Assembly: GCA_028683855.1 (NCBI GenBank)
Contig: JAQUHA010000011.1
Span: forward strand, 1-64,000
Direction of reading: 5' to 3'
Source: Desulfuromonadaceae bacterium
Lineage (GTDB): Bacteria > Desulfobacterota > Desulfuromonadia > Geobacterales > Pseudopelobacteraceae
Length of the DNA: 64,000 bases
The notes beneath the pieces were generated by a model, which was not told the DNA's origin, searched no databases, and saw only the letters and a program-made list of their open reading frames with translations. Below, piece after piece: positions 44,886 to 55,306 of the stretch (position 1 is the stretch's first letter; each line of letters begins with the position of its first letter). The position numbers and the translations under genes were made by a program.

Positions 44886-45308
44886 ATGAAAGTAGTTATT
44901 GATACCAACGTATTTATTGGCGCCTGTCTCGGTCAAGGTGCTAGCCGTGCAGTGATTGCCGCATGTCTGGAAAAAAAGGTGACACCGCTTATTGGGGTCG
45001 CACTTCTGACGGAGTATGAAGATGTTTTGAGTCGTACGGATTTGTTTGTGCGGAGTCGCTTGAACGCGGATGAGCGTGAAGAACTATTGGATATTTTTCT
45101 TGCAACATATCGCTGGACGAGGATTTATTACGGTTGGCGGCCAAACCTTCGGGATGAAGGGGATAATCATCTGGTCGAACTTGCCGTTGCAGGAGGAGCA
45201 GAATACGTTGTTACGCGAAATCTGCGGGATGTGGCGCGTATGGAGTTGCTATTTCCAGATCTGAAAGTAGTCTTTCCGGAGATATTACTAAAGGAGTTGA
45301 AATTATGA
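44886..45308 (+). CDS. PIN-domain toxin (COG1569 type)
   Basis: 140 residues. MKVVIDTNVFIGACLGQGAS at the start (Asp6), a middle LTEYEDVLSR glutamate, and a late DEGDNHLVELAVAGGAEYVV block with the other acids give the metal-dependent RNase site of PIN proteins. Such toxins cut RNA when freed from their antitoxin. It overlaps the antitoxin by four bases, with the toxin first, which is the reverse of the classic vapBC order but usual for this subfamily. Confidence 0.85.
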   Translation: MKVVIDTNVFIGACLGQGASRAVIAACLEKKVTPLIGVALLTEYEDVLSRTDLFVRSRLNADEREELLDIFLATYRWTRIYYGWRPNLRDEGDNHLVELAVAGGAEYVVTRNLRDVARMELLFPDLKVVFPEILLKELKL

Positions 45309-45523
45309 GCGCATTGACACTTCGTTTGCCCGATGAAAAATATCAGCGTCTGAAAGATATGGCGCGTCATCGCGGCCAGAGCGTAAATCGCCTCCTTGAT
45401 GAGGTAACTTCACTCTTGCTGGCGGAATTCGATGCAGAAACCCGCTTTGCTCTGCGGGCCAAAAGAGGCTCCGGCAAATCTGAGCGTGGACTTGAATTGT
45501 TGGCCAAGGCTGGATCTAACTGA
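45305..45523 (+). CDS. RHH-type antitoxin partner of the PIN toxin
   Basis: 72 residues. The N-terminal ALTLRLPDEKYQRLKDMARH and GQSVNRLLDEV form a ribbon-helix-helix DNA-binding domain; the C-terminal part (AKRGSGKSERGLELLAKAGS) is likely the toxin-binding segment. AAGGAG (45291-45296) lies before the ATG. Confidence 0.82.
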   Translation: MSALTLRLPDEKYQRLKDMARHRGQSVNRLLDEVTSLLLAEFDAETRFALRAKRGSGKSERGLELLAKAGSN

Positions 45524-45660
45524 CTGGTCTGTTTGACTGGCGGAAGAATACAGCCATTGAGCCTTTGCGGGCTCTGAAAGGGTATCAGATTGCAAAAATT
45601 TCATAGAGACGTGACTGAATGATGCGTTCAACGTGTCAATATGCTGCGACTACGCTCGTG

Positions 45661-45966
45661 TCAGACATAAACAACAACCACACGTTGAATGTACTCATCC
45701 AGAAGCACAATAGATCTGCTGATAGTCTCCTTATCGCCTGTAAGGGCTGCCATCTCGATGGCTTCTCCGATCACAGATATCTCATCGAAGCCGTAGCTCC
45801 CCCCGGCGCCTTTCATCCGGTGCCCTAATGTTCGTATCTCACCAAAATTTTCGCTCTCCAGCAGACCCTCTATTCGTTGACAATCTTTCTTCCTGTTTTC
45901 AAGGAACTCCGGAACTATAGGCTCAAGTTCACTTTCAATTTCAACAATGATGGGATTTTCACTCAT
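45661..45966 (-). CDS. Hpt-domain phosphotransfer protein
   Basis: 101 residues, a single histidine phosphotransfer domain. The phospho-acceptor is His49 in LGHRMKGAGGSYGF, the Hpt signature. It starts 10 bases after the hybrid kinase, so it most likely relays the phosphate from that kinase's receiver domain to a response regulator outside the window. Its last 45 bases contain a 27-bp repeat also found beyond the transposase, and the C-terminal residues after LLDE (YIQRVVVVYV) may not be original. Confidence 0.85.
   Translation of the reverse strand: MSENPIIVEIESELEPIVPEFLENRKKDCQRIEGLLESENFGEIRTLGHRMKGAGGSYGFDEISVIGEAIEMAALTGDKETISRSIVLLDEYIQRVVVVYV
45696..45722. repeat. 27-bp repeat inside the Hpt gene (copy B)
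   Basis: Codes on the minus strand for SRSIVLLDE within the Hpt protein. It matches 44746-44772 at 26 of 27 bases and the two copies bracket the toxin-antitoxin pair. Confidence 0.8.
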
Positions 45967-45976
45967 TATCAGTCCC

Positions 45977-48376
45977 CTATAAATAGTTTCTTATGCAGTC
46001 AAGAAGTATAGGTTTTTTAAACGGTTTGGCTATGTGATCATTGCATCCCGCCTCAATGGATTTTTGTATGTCCGACTCGTAAGCGTGTGCTGTTAGGGCA
46101 ATGATGGTGGTTTTCTTTCGACCGGTTTTTTCTTCGTTTCTCCGAATCATACGGGTTGCCGTATATCCATCCATAACCGGCATCTGAATGTCCATAAAAA
46201 CCAGATCAAAATTTTCAGATGTACAGAGATCGACCGCTTCCTGCCCGTTTGCAGCCTCGTGCAGTTCGAGGGGAAGAGAGCGAAGCAACAGGTGCATCAG
46301 TTCAAGATTCTCTCTGGAATCATCGACAAGCAGTACACGTTTTGGAACTGTGGATATGTCATAAACGGTTGTATCAGTTGATGCATCCCTTTTCGTTTCG
46401 GAAGTTTTGGCTGCGTCAACGGTTCCAGCCTGGAACGGGAGGGTAAAGCTGAAAGAGCTTCCTACTCCTGGGAGACTGTCCACTGACATTGCCCCCCCCA
46501 TTGCTTCAACAAGTTTGCGGCTGATAGCAAGTCCAAGACCGCTGCCGCCAAAGCGACGGGTTATGGATGTGTCTGCCTGAGCAAAACTGTCGAAAATCAT
46601 ATCCAGTTTATTAGGGTCAATGCCTATTCCGGTATCTTTTATAACAAATGTTACGGTAGCCTGAAGACCCTCTTCGGAAACTGCGGTAGTCTCAAGTGTA
46701 ACCTTACCGCCACTTTCCGTGAATTTGATTGCGTTTGCCACCAGATTGACCAATACCTGCTGCAGTCGGATCTGGTCCCCCTTCACAAAGGTCGGCATTG
46801 ATGTGGCTATGTCGAGTGAAAGAGTCAGCTTTTTCTGTTCGGCGCTCTGTCCGACCATCTCTATTACCCGTTCAAGTGTCTGCTGCAGGTTGAAAGAGCG
46901 GTTGCTTATTACGAATTGACCCGCTTCTATCCGGGAGAGATCTATCAGGTCATTTATAAGAATCAGAAGACTGTCTCCAGCGTGTCGGATCATGGCAAGA
47001 CAGCGCTGCTGCTCTTCGCTCATGCATACAGAATTCAGGTATTCGGTCCCGCCAATAATTGAGTTTAGCGGAGTTCTCATCTCGTGACTCATGTTGGCCA
47101 GAAATTCTGATTTGGAACGGTTTGCAGATTCGGCTATGTCACGCGCTTTTCGCAACTCTTCAGTTTTTTTCTGTCGTTCTGCAACTTCAGCCCGCAACCC
47201 TTCATTGCCTATTGCAAGTTCGGCTGTGCGTGATGCAACAATGTCCTCAAGGTTCCGGTTTACCTCTTCCAGTTCAAGCTGTTTCTGTTGAAGCGCCTTT
47301 TCGGTCTTTTTTATGCCGCTTATATTCTGAGCGGCGCATATTACAGCTTCAGGTTCGCCGTTATCATCGTTCATTACAGCCAGCGAATAGAGCATGGGGA
47401 TGATTTCGCCGTCTGTTTTGCGGCAGTTGCTTTCGATTCCGTGAAGAGAACCTAGTTTTATGGCTTCGGCATAATCTGAAGCCATACGGATCGGCGCATC
47501 CGGCTGTTGAAATTCAGTAATGCTGTGACCTGCGACGGTATCAAATTTTTCACCAAACAGGTCACAGTATGCTCGATTTACATTTTGAATAACTCCGGTT
47601 GGAGAGATTACTATTAATATGTCATGCATACTATCGATGAGTTTTTCCATGTATTCGCGTGAAACAGTCGTGCTTCTGAGTTTGTCAGCCATGCTGTTGA
47701 ATGCTGTTGCCAGTTTGCCTATTTCATCCATGGAGTGGATTGATATGGGGTCTTTAAATTCACCCATGCTAAGACGTTCTACTCCGGTTGTAAGAAGAGC
47801 TATGGGGCGCGTGATTGCGGAGGCAAATATTACTGCTGCGATTGTACCTAGGACGAGGATACCTAGAACAAACGGCAGCATTCTTATCAGAACGCCTTCA
47901 ACATTCTTGTCTATCAGCCCTTCATACAGTCCGATATGGACTGAGCCGAGGGCTCCATCCTGAATAGGTGTGGAGATATCGAAAATTCTGTTTCCCGCAT
48001 TTACAAGAATTACTGCATTGCCTCTTTTTCTGGGAATTTTCAACGATTCTTCTATAAGTTTTTCTGGAATTTGTGAACCGAATGTGTGTGCTGCAATAGT
48101 ATTGTTCGGAGCAGTTATAAAAATGTATTCAATGTCTTTATCAAGTTTTCGATAGTCATTTACCAATCTGTCAAGGCTGATTTCATTTTCGGTTATAAGC
48201 GGTATTTCAGCGGCTTCAGATATGTAGCGGGCAACTGATAGCCCCCTTTTCTGTACCTCCTCCTGAAACCTTGAGTGAAGTTCGTGCTTGACCAGTACAC
48301 CAAGCGCTCCACCGACAAGCAGAATTAATATGGCTGTGCCGATGATAAATTTTTTGCGGAGAGATATGTGAAACAT
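45977..48376 (-). CDS. Hybrid sensor histidine kinase with PAS and receiver domains
   Basis: 799 residues. Order: transmembrane helix 1 (about 10-30), periplasmic sensor region (31-165), helix 2 (166-188), HAMP (about 188-240), PAS (about 248-355), coiled coil, HisKA with His431 in FLANMSHEMRTPLN, ATPase with NLVANAIKFTESGG, KDTGIGI and GGSGLGLAIS, then a receiver domain with Asp729 in LVFMDIQMP and Lys784. The signal is unknown. Paired with the downstream Hpt gene as a phosphorelay, H-D-H. Confidence 0.93.
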   Translation of the reverse strand: MFHISLRKKFIIGTAILILLVGGALGVLVKHELHSRFQEEVQKRGLSVARYISEAAEIPLITENEISLDRLVNDYRKLDKDIEYIFITAPNNTIAAHTFGSQIPEKLIEESLKIPRKRGNAVILVNAGNRIFDISTPIQDGALGSVHIGLYEGLIDKNVEGVLIRMLPFVLGILVLGTIAAVIFASAITRPIALLTTGVERLSMGEFKDPISIHSMDEIGKLATAFNSMADKLRSTTVSREYMEKLIDSMHDILIVISPTGVIQNVNRAYCDLFGEKFDTVAGHSITEFQQPDAPIRMASDYAEAIKLGSLHGIESNCRKTDGEIIPMLYSLAVMNDDNGEPEAVICAAQNISGIKKTEKALQQKQLELEEVNRNLEDIVASRTAELAIGNEGLRAEVAERQKKTEELRKARDIAESANRSKSEFLANMSHEMRTPLNSIIGGTEYLNSVCMSEEQQRCLAMIRHAGDSLLILINDLIDLSRIEAGQFVISNRSFNLQQTLERVIEMVGQSAEQKKLTLSLDIATSMPTFVKGDQIRLQQVLVNLVANAIKFTESGGKVTLETTAVSEEGLQATVTFVIKDTGIGIDPNKLDMIFDSFAQADTSITRRFGGSGLGLAISRKLVEAMGGAMSVDSLPGVGSSFSFTLPFQAGTVDAAKTSETKRDASTDTTVYDISTVPKRVLLVDDSRENLELMHLLLRSLPLELHEAANGQEAVDLCTSENFDLVFMDIQMPVMDGYTATRMIRRNEEKTGRKKTTIIALTAHAYESDIQKSIEAGCNDHIAKPFKKPILLDCIRNYL

Positions 48377-48416
48377 CTTCGTGTACGCACCTCTTCTTGT
48401 TTTTTATTGATTTGGG

Positions 48417-48444
48417 ATTGTAACACGGATTTTTTCAAGAGCAA
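48417..48444 (-). promoter_or_regulatory. Candidate promoter of the hybrid kinase gene
   Basis: On the minus strand TTGCTC (48444-48439) and TACAAT (48422-48417) are 16 bases apart, 40 bases before the kinase ATG. By eye only. Confidence 0.35.
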
Positions 48445-48537
48445 GCGGGAGTAAAACAAATTCTGCTCTGCCTTGAAAAGGGGGTTGTCGTGTGTTACAA
48501 CCTCACATCAATCCGGCAGTAGAAAGGTGTACCTGCA

Positions 48538-51150
48538 ATGGCAGAGCAAACCCCGATGATGCGACAATATCTCGAAATCAAGTCAGGTTATCCTGATGCG
48601 ATACTTTTATTCCGTATGGGGGACTTTTACGAAATGTTTCTGGATGATGCTCTTCTTGCATCACGCCTTCTTGATATATCTCTAACTTCGCGTAACAAGG
48701 GGAGTGGTGAAGAGATACCATTTTGCGGAGTTCCGTTTCATTCAGTTGCTCCGTATATAGCAAAACTGATTGAAGCCGGACATAAGGTCGCTATCTGTGA
48801 GCAGGTTGAAGATCCAAAACAGACAAAAGGAATTGTTAAGCGTGAAGTGGTCAGGGTTGTAACTCCTGGTCTTCTGATAGAGTCGGAGAGTCTGCAGCCG
48901 GATGAAAATAATTATCTTCTGGCTTTAAGTAAGAGTTCTGGCAACGGCTGGGGGTGCGCCTGGCTGGATGTCTCAACCGGTGAATTCAGGGCTGCCGAAG
49001 TTGCCGATACTTCTGCACTGCTTGCCGAGTCGGCGGTAATAAATCCGCGTGAAATTCTGATTTCTGATGCGCTTGATTCTGAGACGCTACAGCCGGATAT
49101 GAAATCATTTCTGAATGAACGGATTGTTTCCAAAGCGCCCGACTGGATTTATGATCGTGATTATGCAACAACACTTCTCTGTGGTCATTTCGGTGCTGCG
49201 TCCGCAGAAGCGCTCGGTCTTGACGGCGCTCCTGCTGCTCTTGTCGCTGCTGCAGCTGCACTCCATTATCTTCGCGAAAACAGGAAGAGCGCCCTCCCGC
49301 ATATCCGCGATATTATTGTTACGCACCGTAGTCAATATCTGGCACTAGATCCTGCAACCAGAAGAAATCTTGAAATTACGGCAACTATGTCAGAGGGGAA
49401 ACGTGCCGGCTCACTGCTCGGATGTCTTGATCGAACCGGTACTGCTATGGGGGCGCGTCGTCTGAAACAGTGGCTAAGTTATCCGCTTGTCGAGCTGAAA
49501 CCGATTCGGGAAAGACTCGATGCTGTTGAAGAGCTGCTTGACGCTCCGCTGCTTCGGGAAGAGCTTATGCTCTGCATTAAAAATATCTCCGACCTTGAAC
49601 GGCTTAATGCGCGTATAGGTATGTCAAGCGCCGGAGGGCGCGATTTAAGGGCACTCCATGATTCGCTCATTCATATTCCTCGGCTTTTATCCCATCTGCA
49701 ACATCTTCAGAGTTCCATGCTGCAGTCACTTCAGAAATACATAGATCCACTTGAAGATATTTGTAATCTGGTAGCCGGCGGAATTGTTGAAACCCCTCCA
49801 TTTTCACTTCGTGAGGGGGGATTTATAGCTGCAGGTTACAGCGAGGAGCTGGATGAACTGCGTGCAATAAGCAGCGAGGGTAAGGGGTTTGTCGCCCGCA
49901 TGGAGGCGCAGGAACGGGCCCGGACAGGTATTTCTACTCTCAAAATACGCTATAACAGGGTGTTTGGTTATTCCATAGAAGTTACAAAGAGCAATCTTGC
50001 GGCTGTTCCACTCGACTATATACGTCGTCAGACTCTTGCAAATGCAGAACGTTATGTTACTGATGAGCTTAAGAATTATGAAGAAAAAATTCTGGGAGCT
50101 GAAGATCGTATATGTTCTCTCGAATTTCAACTCTTTCAGGAAATTCGGGAGTTGGTTGCCCTTCAGTCAGAACGGATTGCCCGTACTGCTGATGGTATTG
50201 CCGATCTGGATACACTTCTCTCGCTTGCCGAGATTGCGAGTGAACGCAACTACTGCAAGCCGTTGGTAGATGAATCTGAAACTACCGATATACGTGAGGG
50301 GCGACATCCGGTTATCGAGTCGATGAAGCTTGGAGAGCGTTTTGTCCCCAACGATACGTTCCTGGATTCCGGGTCGGATCAGCTGCTTATGATTACCGGT
50401 CCTAATATGGCGGGTAAGTCAACATATATGCGTCAGGTGGCATTAATTGTATTGATGGCTCAGGCGGGAAGTTTTGTTCCGGCTACGGAGGCGCGCATAG
50501 GTATATCAGATAGAATTTTTACACGTGTGGGTGCCGGAGATAATCTTGCCCGTGGACAGTCCACTTTTATGCTTGAGATGATGGAGGCGGCTGGTATCCT
50601 GAAAAACGCAACGCCCAAAAGCCTGATTATAATGGATGAAATCGGTAGAGGGACATCTACCTTTGATGGAGTTTCTATCGCCTGGGCTGTTGCGGAATAT
50701 ATTCATGATGTGCCGACTTGTCGGAGTCGCACTCTCTTTGCGACTCATTATCATGAACTTACTGAGCTTGCTGTGACCCGTGAGCGGATCAAGAATTTCA
50801 CCGTGGCGGTTAGAGAATGGAACGAGCAGATAATTTTTCTCCGTACAATAATTCCCGGTGGAGCATCCCACTCTTACGGAATTCAGGTCGCACGTCTAGC
50901 TGGAATGCCGTCCGGTGTAATAGAGCGTGCTAAAGAGATTCTCCGCAATCTTGAAAACGGTGAGTTTGATAACGGGACCCCACGTCTGGCAAAGAGCAGT
51001 AAAAAACAGCAGCGCGAAATATCTGCACAGTTTTCGCTCTTTGAGAACAGCGATGATCAGTTGCGACAGCGGCTCAGAAAGTTAAATATAGCAACATTGA
51101 CACCGCTTGAAGCTCTTAATCTTCTTGATGAATTGAAACGAATGGTCTGA
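48538..51150 (+). CDS. mutS: DNA mismatch repair protein MutS
   Basis: 870 residues, normal MutS length. The mismatch-binding Phe30-x-Glu32 lies in [10 protein letters not shown] connector, lever and clamp region follow, then the ATPase with [13 protein letters not shown] (about 620-632), [17 protein letters not shown] and THYHELTEL, and a C-terminal dimerisation tail. It finds mismatches after replication and recruits MutL. A ribosome site AGAAAGG (48519-48525) is present. Divergent from the hybrid kinase with a 161-base gap. Confidence 0.98.
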   Translation: MAEQTPMMRQYLEIKSGYPDAILLFRMGDFYEMFLDDALLASRLLDISLTSRNKGSGEEIPFCGVPFHSVAPYIAKLIEAGHKVAICEQVEDPKQTKGIVKREVVRVVTPGLLIESESLQPDENNYLLALSKSSGNGWGCAWLDVSTGEFRAAEVADTSALLAESAVINPREILISDALDSETLQPDMKSFLNERIVSKAPDWIYDRDYATTLLCGHFGAASAEALGLDGAPAALVAAAAALHYLRENRKSALPHIRDIIVTHRSQYLALDPATRRNLEITATMSEGKRAGSLLGCLDRTGTAMGARRLKQWLSYPLVELKPIRERLDAVEELLDAPLLREELMLCIKNISDLERLNARIGMSSAGGRDLRALHDSLIHIPRLLSHLQHLQSSMLQSLQKYIDPLEDICNLVAGGIVETPPFSLREGGFIAAGYSEELDELRAISSEGKGFVARMEAQERARTGISTLKIRYNRVFGYSIEVTKSNLAAVPLDYIRRQTLANAERYVTDELKNYEEKILGAEDRICSLEFQLFQEIRELVALQSERIARTADGIADLDTLLSLAEIASERNYCKPLVDESETTDIREGRHPVIESMKLGERFVPNDTFLDSGSDQLLMITGPNMAGKSTYMRQVALIVLMAQAGSFVPATEARIGISDRIFTRVGAGDNLARGQSTFMLEMMEAAGILKNATPKSLIIMDEIGRGTSTFDGVSIAWAVAEYIHDVPTCRSRTLFATHYHELTELAVTRERIKNFTVAVREWNEQIIFLRTIIPGGASHSYGIQVARLAGMPSGVIERAKEILRNLENGEFDNGTPRLAKSSKKQQREISAQFSLFENSDDQLRQRLRKLNIATLTPLEALNLLDELKRMV

Positions 51151-51299
51151 ATTAATCAAGGTTTGTATTCAAGCTCGAATATGTTTTGAATTGCGATTGA
51201 GTGTACTGTTGCTCGTTTATTAAATATATGCTTAAATGCCGCGCATCAGATTCCGATCCAGCAGTTAAATCCATATCGCGTACAAGGGGGGGCAATTCC

Positions 51300-53399
51300 A
51301 TGGGACAGTTTGATACGAGCAAGATCCGAAACATAGGTATTGTAGCGCATGGTGGTGCAGGCAAGACTTCGCTTTCCGAGGCGATACTCTTTGATGCTGG
51401 AATGATTGATCGGATGGGGCGAGTTGATGATGGTACTTCTACTATGGATTTCGAGCCGGAGGAGATAAAACGCAAAATTTCAATTACCTCCTCGCTTGAT
51501 CATTGCGAGTGGCAGGGGCATTCGATACACATAGTTGATACGCCCGGTTATGGCAATTTTATCGCCGATACCCGTGCCTGTATGCGCACTCTGGATGGTG
51601 TTGTCATTATTCTCTCTGCAATTTCCGGAGTTAAGGCGCAGACAGAGGAAATCTGGAGCTGGGCAAATGAATTCGAGATTCCGCGGATTGCTTTTGTCAA
51701 TAAACTTGACAGGGAGCGTGCAAGTTTTCTGCGTGCAATAGATGACATGGAAAAAATGCTTGGAGGCAGGGGCGTTGCCATTCAGATGCCAATCGGTCTT
51801 GAGTCTGCCTTTGAGGGTGTTATTGATCTGATAGCTATGAAAGCCTGTTTTTATGCAAAGGACGGCTCCGGAAAATACACTGAAGGTGCAATCCCGACCG
51901 AATATGCCGGAGAAGCCGCTCGTCTGCGAGGACTGATGGTTGAAACTGTTGCCGAAGCGTATGATGCTCTTACGGAGAAATATCTTGAAAACGGTGATCT
52001 TACCGAGGATGAAATTATTGACGGTCTTCGTGTGGGTACAATGCGTAATACTTTTACCGCCGTTTTCTGTGGATCAGCTACTACAAATATTGGTGTTGCA
52101 CATTTACTCGACGCTGTCTGTGCTTATCTCCCCTCACCTCTTGACCGAACCAGAGCAGTTGGTATTCACCCTAAAACTGAGGAAATTATTGAACGTGCTT
52201 CTGATGAAACTGAACCGTTTTCCGCTCTGGTTTTCAAAACAACTTCAGATCCTTATACCGGGAAGATAACCATCTTCAGGGTTTATTCAGGTGTTCTCTA
52301 TTCTGATTCGACAGTTTTCAACTCTACGAAAGGGGTTGAAGAGCGTATTGGTCAAATATACGAACTGGAGGGGAAAAAACAGCACCCTGTCAAACAGGCG
52401 GTAGCCGGAGATATTGTTGCAGTTGCCAAGCTGAAGGAGACCGTTACCGGTGATACTCTCTGTGATGCTGTTAAACCGATTGTATTTGAAGCTGCAAAAC
52501 AGCTCCTGCCGGTTATATCTTATGCGATTGAACCAAAAACCAAGGCTGATGAAGATAAAATTCACAATGCTCTGCATCGGATGATAGAAGAAGAGCCTAC
52601 GCTTGAGTCTCATCGTGACCCACTTACGAAGGAGTTTATTATCTCCGGCATGGGGCAGGTTCATCTGGAAGTTATTGTTGAGAAGATGAAACGTAAATTC
52701 GGTGTTGAAGTTATGCTCAAAACACCGAAAGTACCTTACTTCGAGACGATAAAGGGTACTGCAAAGGTGCAGGGAAAATACAAAAAACAGTCTGGCGGTC
52801 GCGGTCAGTATGGCGACTGTTGGATTGAGATGTCTCCAACGGCTCGCGGTGAAGGTTATCTGTTTGAGGATAAGGTCGTGGGTGGTGTTATTCCAAGGCA
52901 GTATATACCGGCGGTAGACAAGGGTATTCAGGATGCTAGTCTTGATGGATTTCTTGCAGGTTATCCGGTTGTTGATTTTAAAGTTTCGCTCTATGACGGT
53001 TCCTTTCATACTGTGGACTCGTCCGAAATGGCTTTTAAAGTAGCCGGTTCAATGGCGTTTAAAAAAGCGATGGAACTTTGTAAGCCGGTGCTTCTTGAGC
53101 CCATTGTTAATATGAAAATTACCGTGCCTGACGAAAATATGGGTGATGTAATCGGAGATCTCAACTCGAGGCGTGGCAAAATTGTGGGAGTGGAGCCAAA
53201 GGCTAATTCACAGATTATCCGCGCAGTTGTCCCGATGTCAGAGGTGTTGGCTTATTCAAATGACCTAAAATCTATGACCAGCGATAGAGGGATGTTCAGT
53301 ATTGAGTTTTCTCATTATGAAGAAGTACCTTCCCATCTCTCCCAGAAAATTGTGGCTGATGCTCTTGCAAATAAAAAAGATAACCATTCAAATCATTAG
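51300..53399 (+). CDS. Elongation factor G-like protein (second EF-G)
   Basis: 699 residues from ATG 51300, set by AGGGGGGG (51285-51292); the in-frame ATG 51201 adds 33 unconserved residues. G1 is AHGGAGKTSL, not the AHIDAGKTT of the main EF-G, G3 DTPGYGNF, G4 NKLD. Domain II and IV follow (RGQYGDCWIEMSP, GVIPRQYIPAVDKGI). This is the EF-G-like/EFG-II branch seen in Geobacter and others, in which an extra copy accompanies a standard fusA. Its precise role differs by species and is not clear. Confidence 0.93.
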   Translation: MGQFDTSKIRNIGIVAHGGAGKTSLSEAILFDAGMIDRMGRVDDGTSTMDFEPEEIKRKISITSSLDHCEWQGHSIHIVDTPGYGNFIADTRACMRTLDGVVIILSAISGVKAQTEEIWSWANEFEIPRIAFVNKLDRERASFLRAIDDMEKMLGGRGVAIQMPIGLESAFEGVIDLIAMKACFYAKDGSGKYTEGAIPTEYAGEAARLRGLMVETVAEAYDALTEKYLENGDLTEDEIIDGLRVGTMRNTFTAVFCGSATTNIGVAHLLDAVCAYLPSPLDRTRAVGIHPKTEEIIERASDETEPFSALVFKTTSDPYTGKITIFRVYSGVLYSDSTVFNSTKGVEERIGQIYELEGKKQHPVKQAVAGDIVAVAKLKETVTGDTLCDAVKPIVFEAAKQLLPVISYAIEPKTKADEDKIHNALHRMIEEEPTLESHRDPLTKEFIISGMGQVHLEVIVEKMKRKFGVEVMLKTPKVPYFETIKGTAKVQGKYKKQSGGRGQYGDCWIEMSPTARGEGYLFEDKVVGGVIPRQYIPAVDKGIQDASLDGFLAGYPVVDFKVSLYDGSFHTVDSSEMAFKVAGSMAFKKAMELCKPVLLEPIVNMKITVPDENMGDVIGDLNSRRGKIVGVEPKANSQIIRAVVPMSEVLAYSNDLKSMTSDRGMFSIEFSHYEEVPSHLSQKIVADALANKKDNHSNH

Positions 53400-53418
53400 G
53401 AAATAATGGAGGCAGTAC

Positions 53419-54468
53419 ATGGATTTCAAATTCAGTAAAGATTCGAGTGACTCACGAAATGAGGATGTGCCGTCTGACGAGAAAAAAAAGCAGAGTGCTC
53501 TTCTTGTTCTTCTGTTGATTCTGGTTGGTGGTTTTACCTATGTATACTTTTTTACTGATCTGGTGAAGCCGCAGAGTGCACCGGAAGCTGCTGCTCCTGT
53601 AACTCCTGCTGTGCAGAAGCCTGCTGTTGTCAAGCTTCCTCTCCCGCCACGTGAGGGCGAGGGAGAAAAAGACGAGGAGAAGAAGCCGGATTCAAAGGCT
53701 GCTCCTGAAGCTCCTGTTGCGGTTTCAGGCAAGCCTGCAAAGGCAGCCGTTGTAACCGACAAAAAGGTGCAGACGGTTGCTGTCAAATCCACTCTGCCGC
53801 CACCCAAAGTGACTCCGACAGCCAAGGCGGTTGTGAAAAAGGACGAGCCCAAAAAAGAAGCTTTAAAATCTGAAATTAAAAAAAATGTGCAGCCTGCACC
53901 TGCAAGTAAAAAAGTTGCTGCAGCCTCAGCAAAACCGGAAGAGAAAAAGAACGTAACTGCTCCAAAAAGAGCTGCTGAAACTCCAAAGAGTGTTGCACCA
54001 GTAAACTCATCACCTGCTGCGTGGTCGATAACTGTCGGTAATTATCTTCTTGAAGAAGAGCTTGCAGCCGACATGGGGCGTGTTCGCAAAGCCGGTTTTC
54101 AGCCGGTTATTAAGCCTTCCAGTCGCAAAAAAGCATCAATGAGCCGACTGCTGGTAGCAGAGTTTGCTGATAGATCCTCCGCTCAGCCAACTCTTGATAA
54201 GCTTAAAAGGCAGACTGCCGATGCTTTTGTAGTTGAGGAGGGTGGACGGTTTGCTGTTGTTGCCGGTTCATATTTAAACTCTGAAGCAGCCAGAAGTGAA
54301 AAGGATCGTTTGAAATCTGCCGGTTTTGAAGTTGCTCTTAAGCAGGTGGATTTATCTATACCAACGCAGAGTCTTTCGGTCGGGCCTTTTACCAGTAAAA
54401 AAGTTGCTGAATCAGCAGCTGCAAAGTTGAAGAGCTCCGGTTTGAAGGTCTCACTCTCTCAGAAATAA
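53419..54468 (+). CDS. SPOR-domain membrane protein
   Basis: 349 residues. A short charged cytoplasmic start, one transmembrane helix (about 24-47), a long Pro/Ala/Lys-rich linker (50-200) and a C-terminal region of two SPOR-like repeats beginning WSITVGNYLLEEEL and later FAVVAGSYLNSEAA. SPOR domains bind denuded glycan strands at division septa. GGAGG (53408-53412) precedes the ATG. It starts 19 bases after the EF-G-like gene and leads the next three genes. Confidence 0.85.
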   Translation: MDFKFSKDSSDSRNEDVPSDEKKKQSALLVLLLILVGGFTYVYFFTDLVKPQSAPEAAAPVTPAVQKPAVVKLPLPPREGEGEKDEEKKPDSKAAPEAPVAVSGKPAKAAVVTDKKVQTVAVKSTLPPPKVTPTAKAVVKKDEPKKEALKSEIKKNVQPAPASKKVAAASAKPEEKKNVTAPKRAAETPKSVAPVNSSPAAWSITVGNYLLEEELAADMGRVRKAGFQPVIKPSSRKKASMSRLLVAEFADRSSAQPTLDKLKRQTADAFVVEEGGRFAVVAGSYLNSEAARSEKDRLKSAGFEVALKQVDLSIPTQSLSVGPFTSKKVAESAAAKLKSSGLKVSLSQK

Positions 54469-54488
54469 GTATTTAGGTGGCTGAAAAA

Positions 54489-55292
54489 ATGAAATTATCT
54501 ATATCCTCGGCTGTTGCGGCTTACGTAAGGCCGGGGAGTTCTGTCGAGGTTAGATTGGCAGGCTTTTCTGCAGCTGAGGGGATGGCAGATGGCGACCGGC
54601 TTCTGCTTCTGTTCTGTCTTTCAAAAGACACCGAGCCTGCAATTAGATCTCTCGCCGTTTCTCTGCTGAAAGCTCTCCCCGAATCAATAGTGAATGGGTA
54701 TCGGGAATCACCGGATGCCAATCCGATAGTTCTAAAAGCGATTTCCGGTTTATTTCTGGCAGATCCCGCAATATCCGAAGAGTCAACTGAAGAGAGTGTA
54801 GATGCTTCTGACGATGAGCCTGAAGAGTTATCTGGCGAAACCGATCCGGATGGGGAGCAGGTTGTTGAAGAGAGTGAAGAGTTTTTAAGCAAATATAAAA
54901 CAGCTCAGATAATGGGGATTGCTGAAAAGATAAAAATGGCTCTGTCTGGTGACAAGGAGTGGCGCTCCATTCTTGTGAAGGATTCTAATAAGCTGGTTTC
55001 GGGAAGTGTAATAAAAAATCCAAGAATTACAGAAGGGGAAATACTTACTTTGGTTAAGTCCGGCTCTCCGAATGATGAGATTATGAGACTTATCTGTTCA
55101 AACAAGGAGTGGGTGAAAAGCTATAAGTTGCGTAAGGCGTTGATCGAAAATAACCGCACGCTGGTTCCAAATGCCTTGCGATATCTTGCTACAATGGGTG
55201 ATAAGGATCTGGCTTCATTTGCAAAAAGTAAAAATGTCGCATCGGTAATATCTACAATGGCAAAACGCCTTCTTCTGAACAAGAAAAAGTAG
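54489..55292 (+). CDS. Unknown helical protein next to MglA-like GTPase, 267 aa
   Basis: 267 residues from ATG 54489 (AGGTGG at 54475-54480 fits; GTG 54477 lies inside that site). Mostly helical. The first part (DRLLLLFCLSKDTEPAIRSL, AVSLLKALPE) looks like HEAT-type repeats, an acidic linker follows (about 90-125), and the C-terminal half has more repeat-like helices (TEGEILTLVKSGSPNDEIMR, VPNALRYLATMGDKDLASFA). No family named. It sits 14 bases before the MglA-like gene, so a partner role is likely but unproven. Confidence 0.65.
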   Translation: MKLSISSAVAAYVRPGSSVEVRLAGFSAAEGMADGDRLLLLFCLSKDTEPAIRSLAVSLLKALPESIVNGYRESPDANPIVLKAISGLFLADPAISEESTEESVDASDDEPEELSGETDPDGEQVVEESEEFLSKYKTAQIMGIAEKIKMALSGDKEWRSILVKDSNKLVSGSVIKNPRITEGEILTLVKSGSPNDEIMRLICSNKEWVKSYKLRKALIENNRTLVPNALRYLATMGDKDLASFAKSKNVASVISTMAKRLLLNKKK

Positions 55293-55306
55293 AATGGGAG
55301 TGTTTA

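Noticed and set aside
52287-53009. 240-aa minus-strand frame inside the EF-G-like gene
   Set aside because: Antisense to conserved EF-G domains; its residue make-up (many Asn, Phe, Arg) is that of a complement frame.
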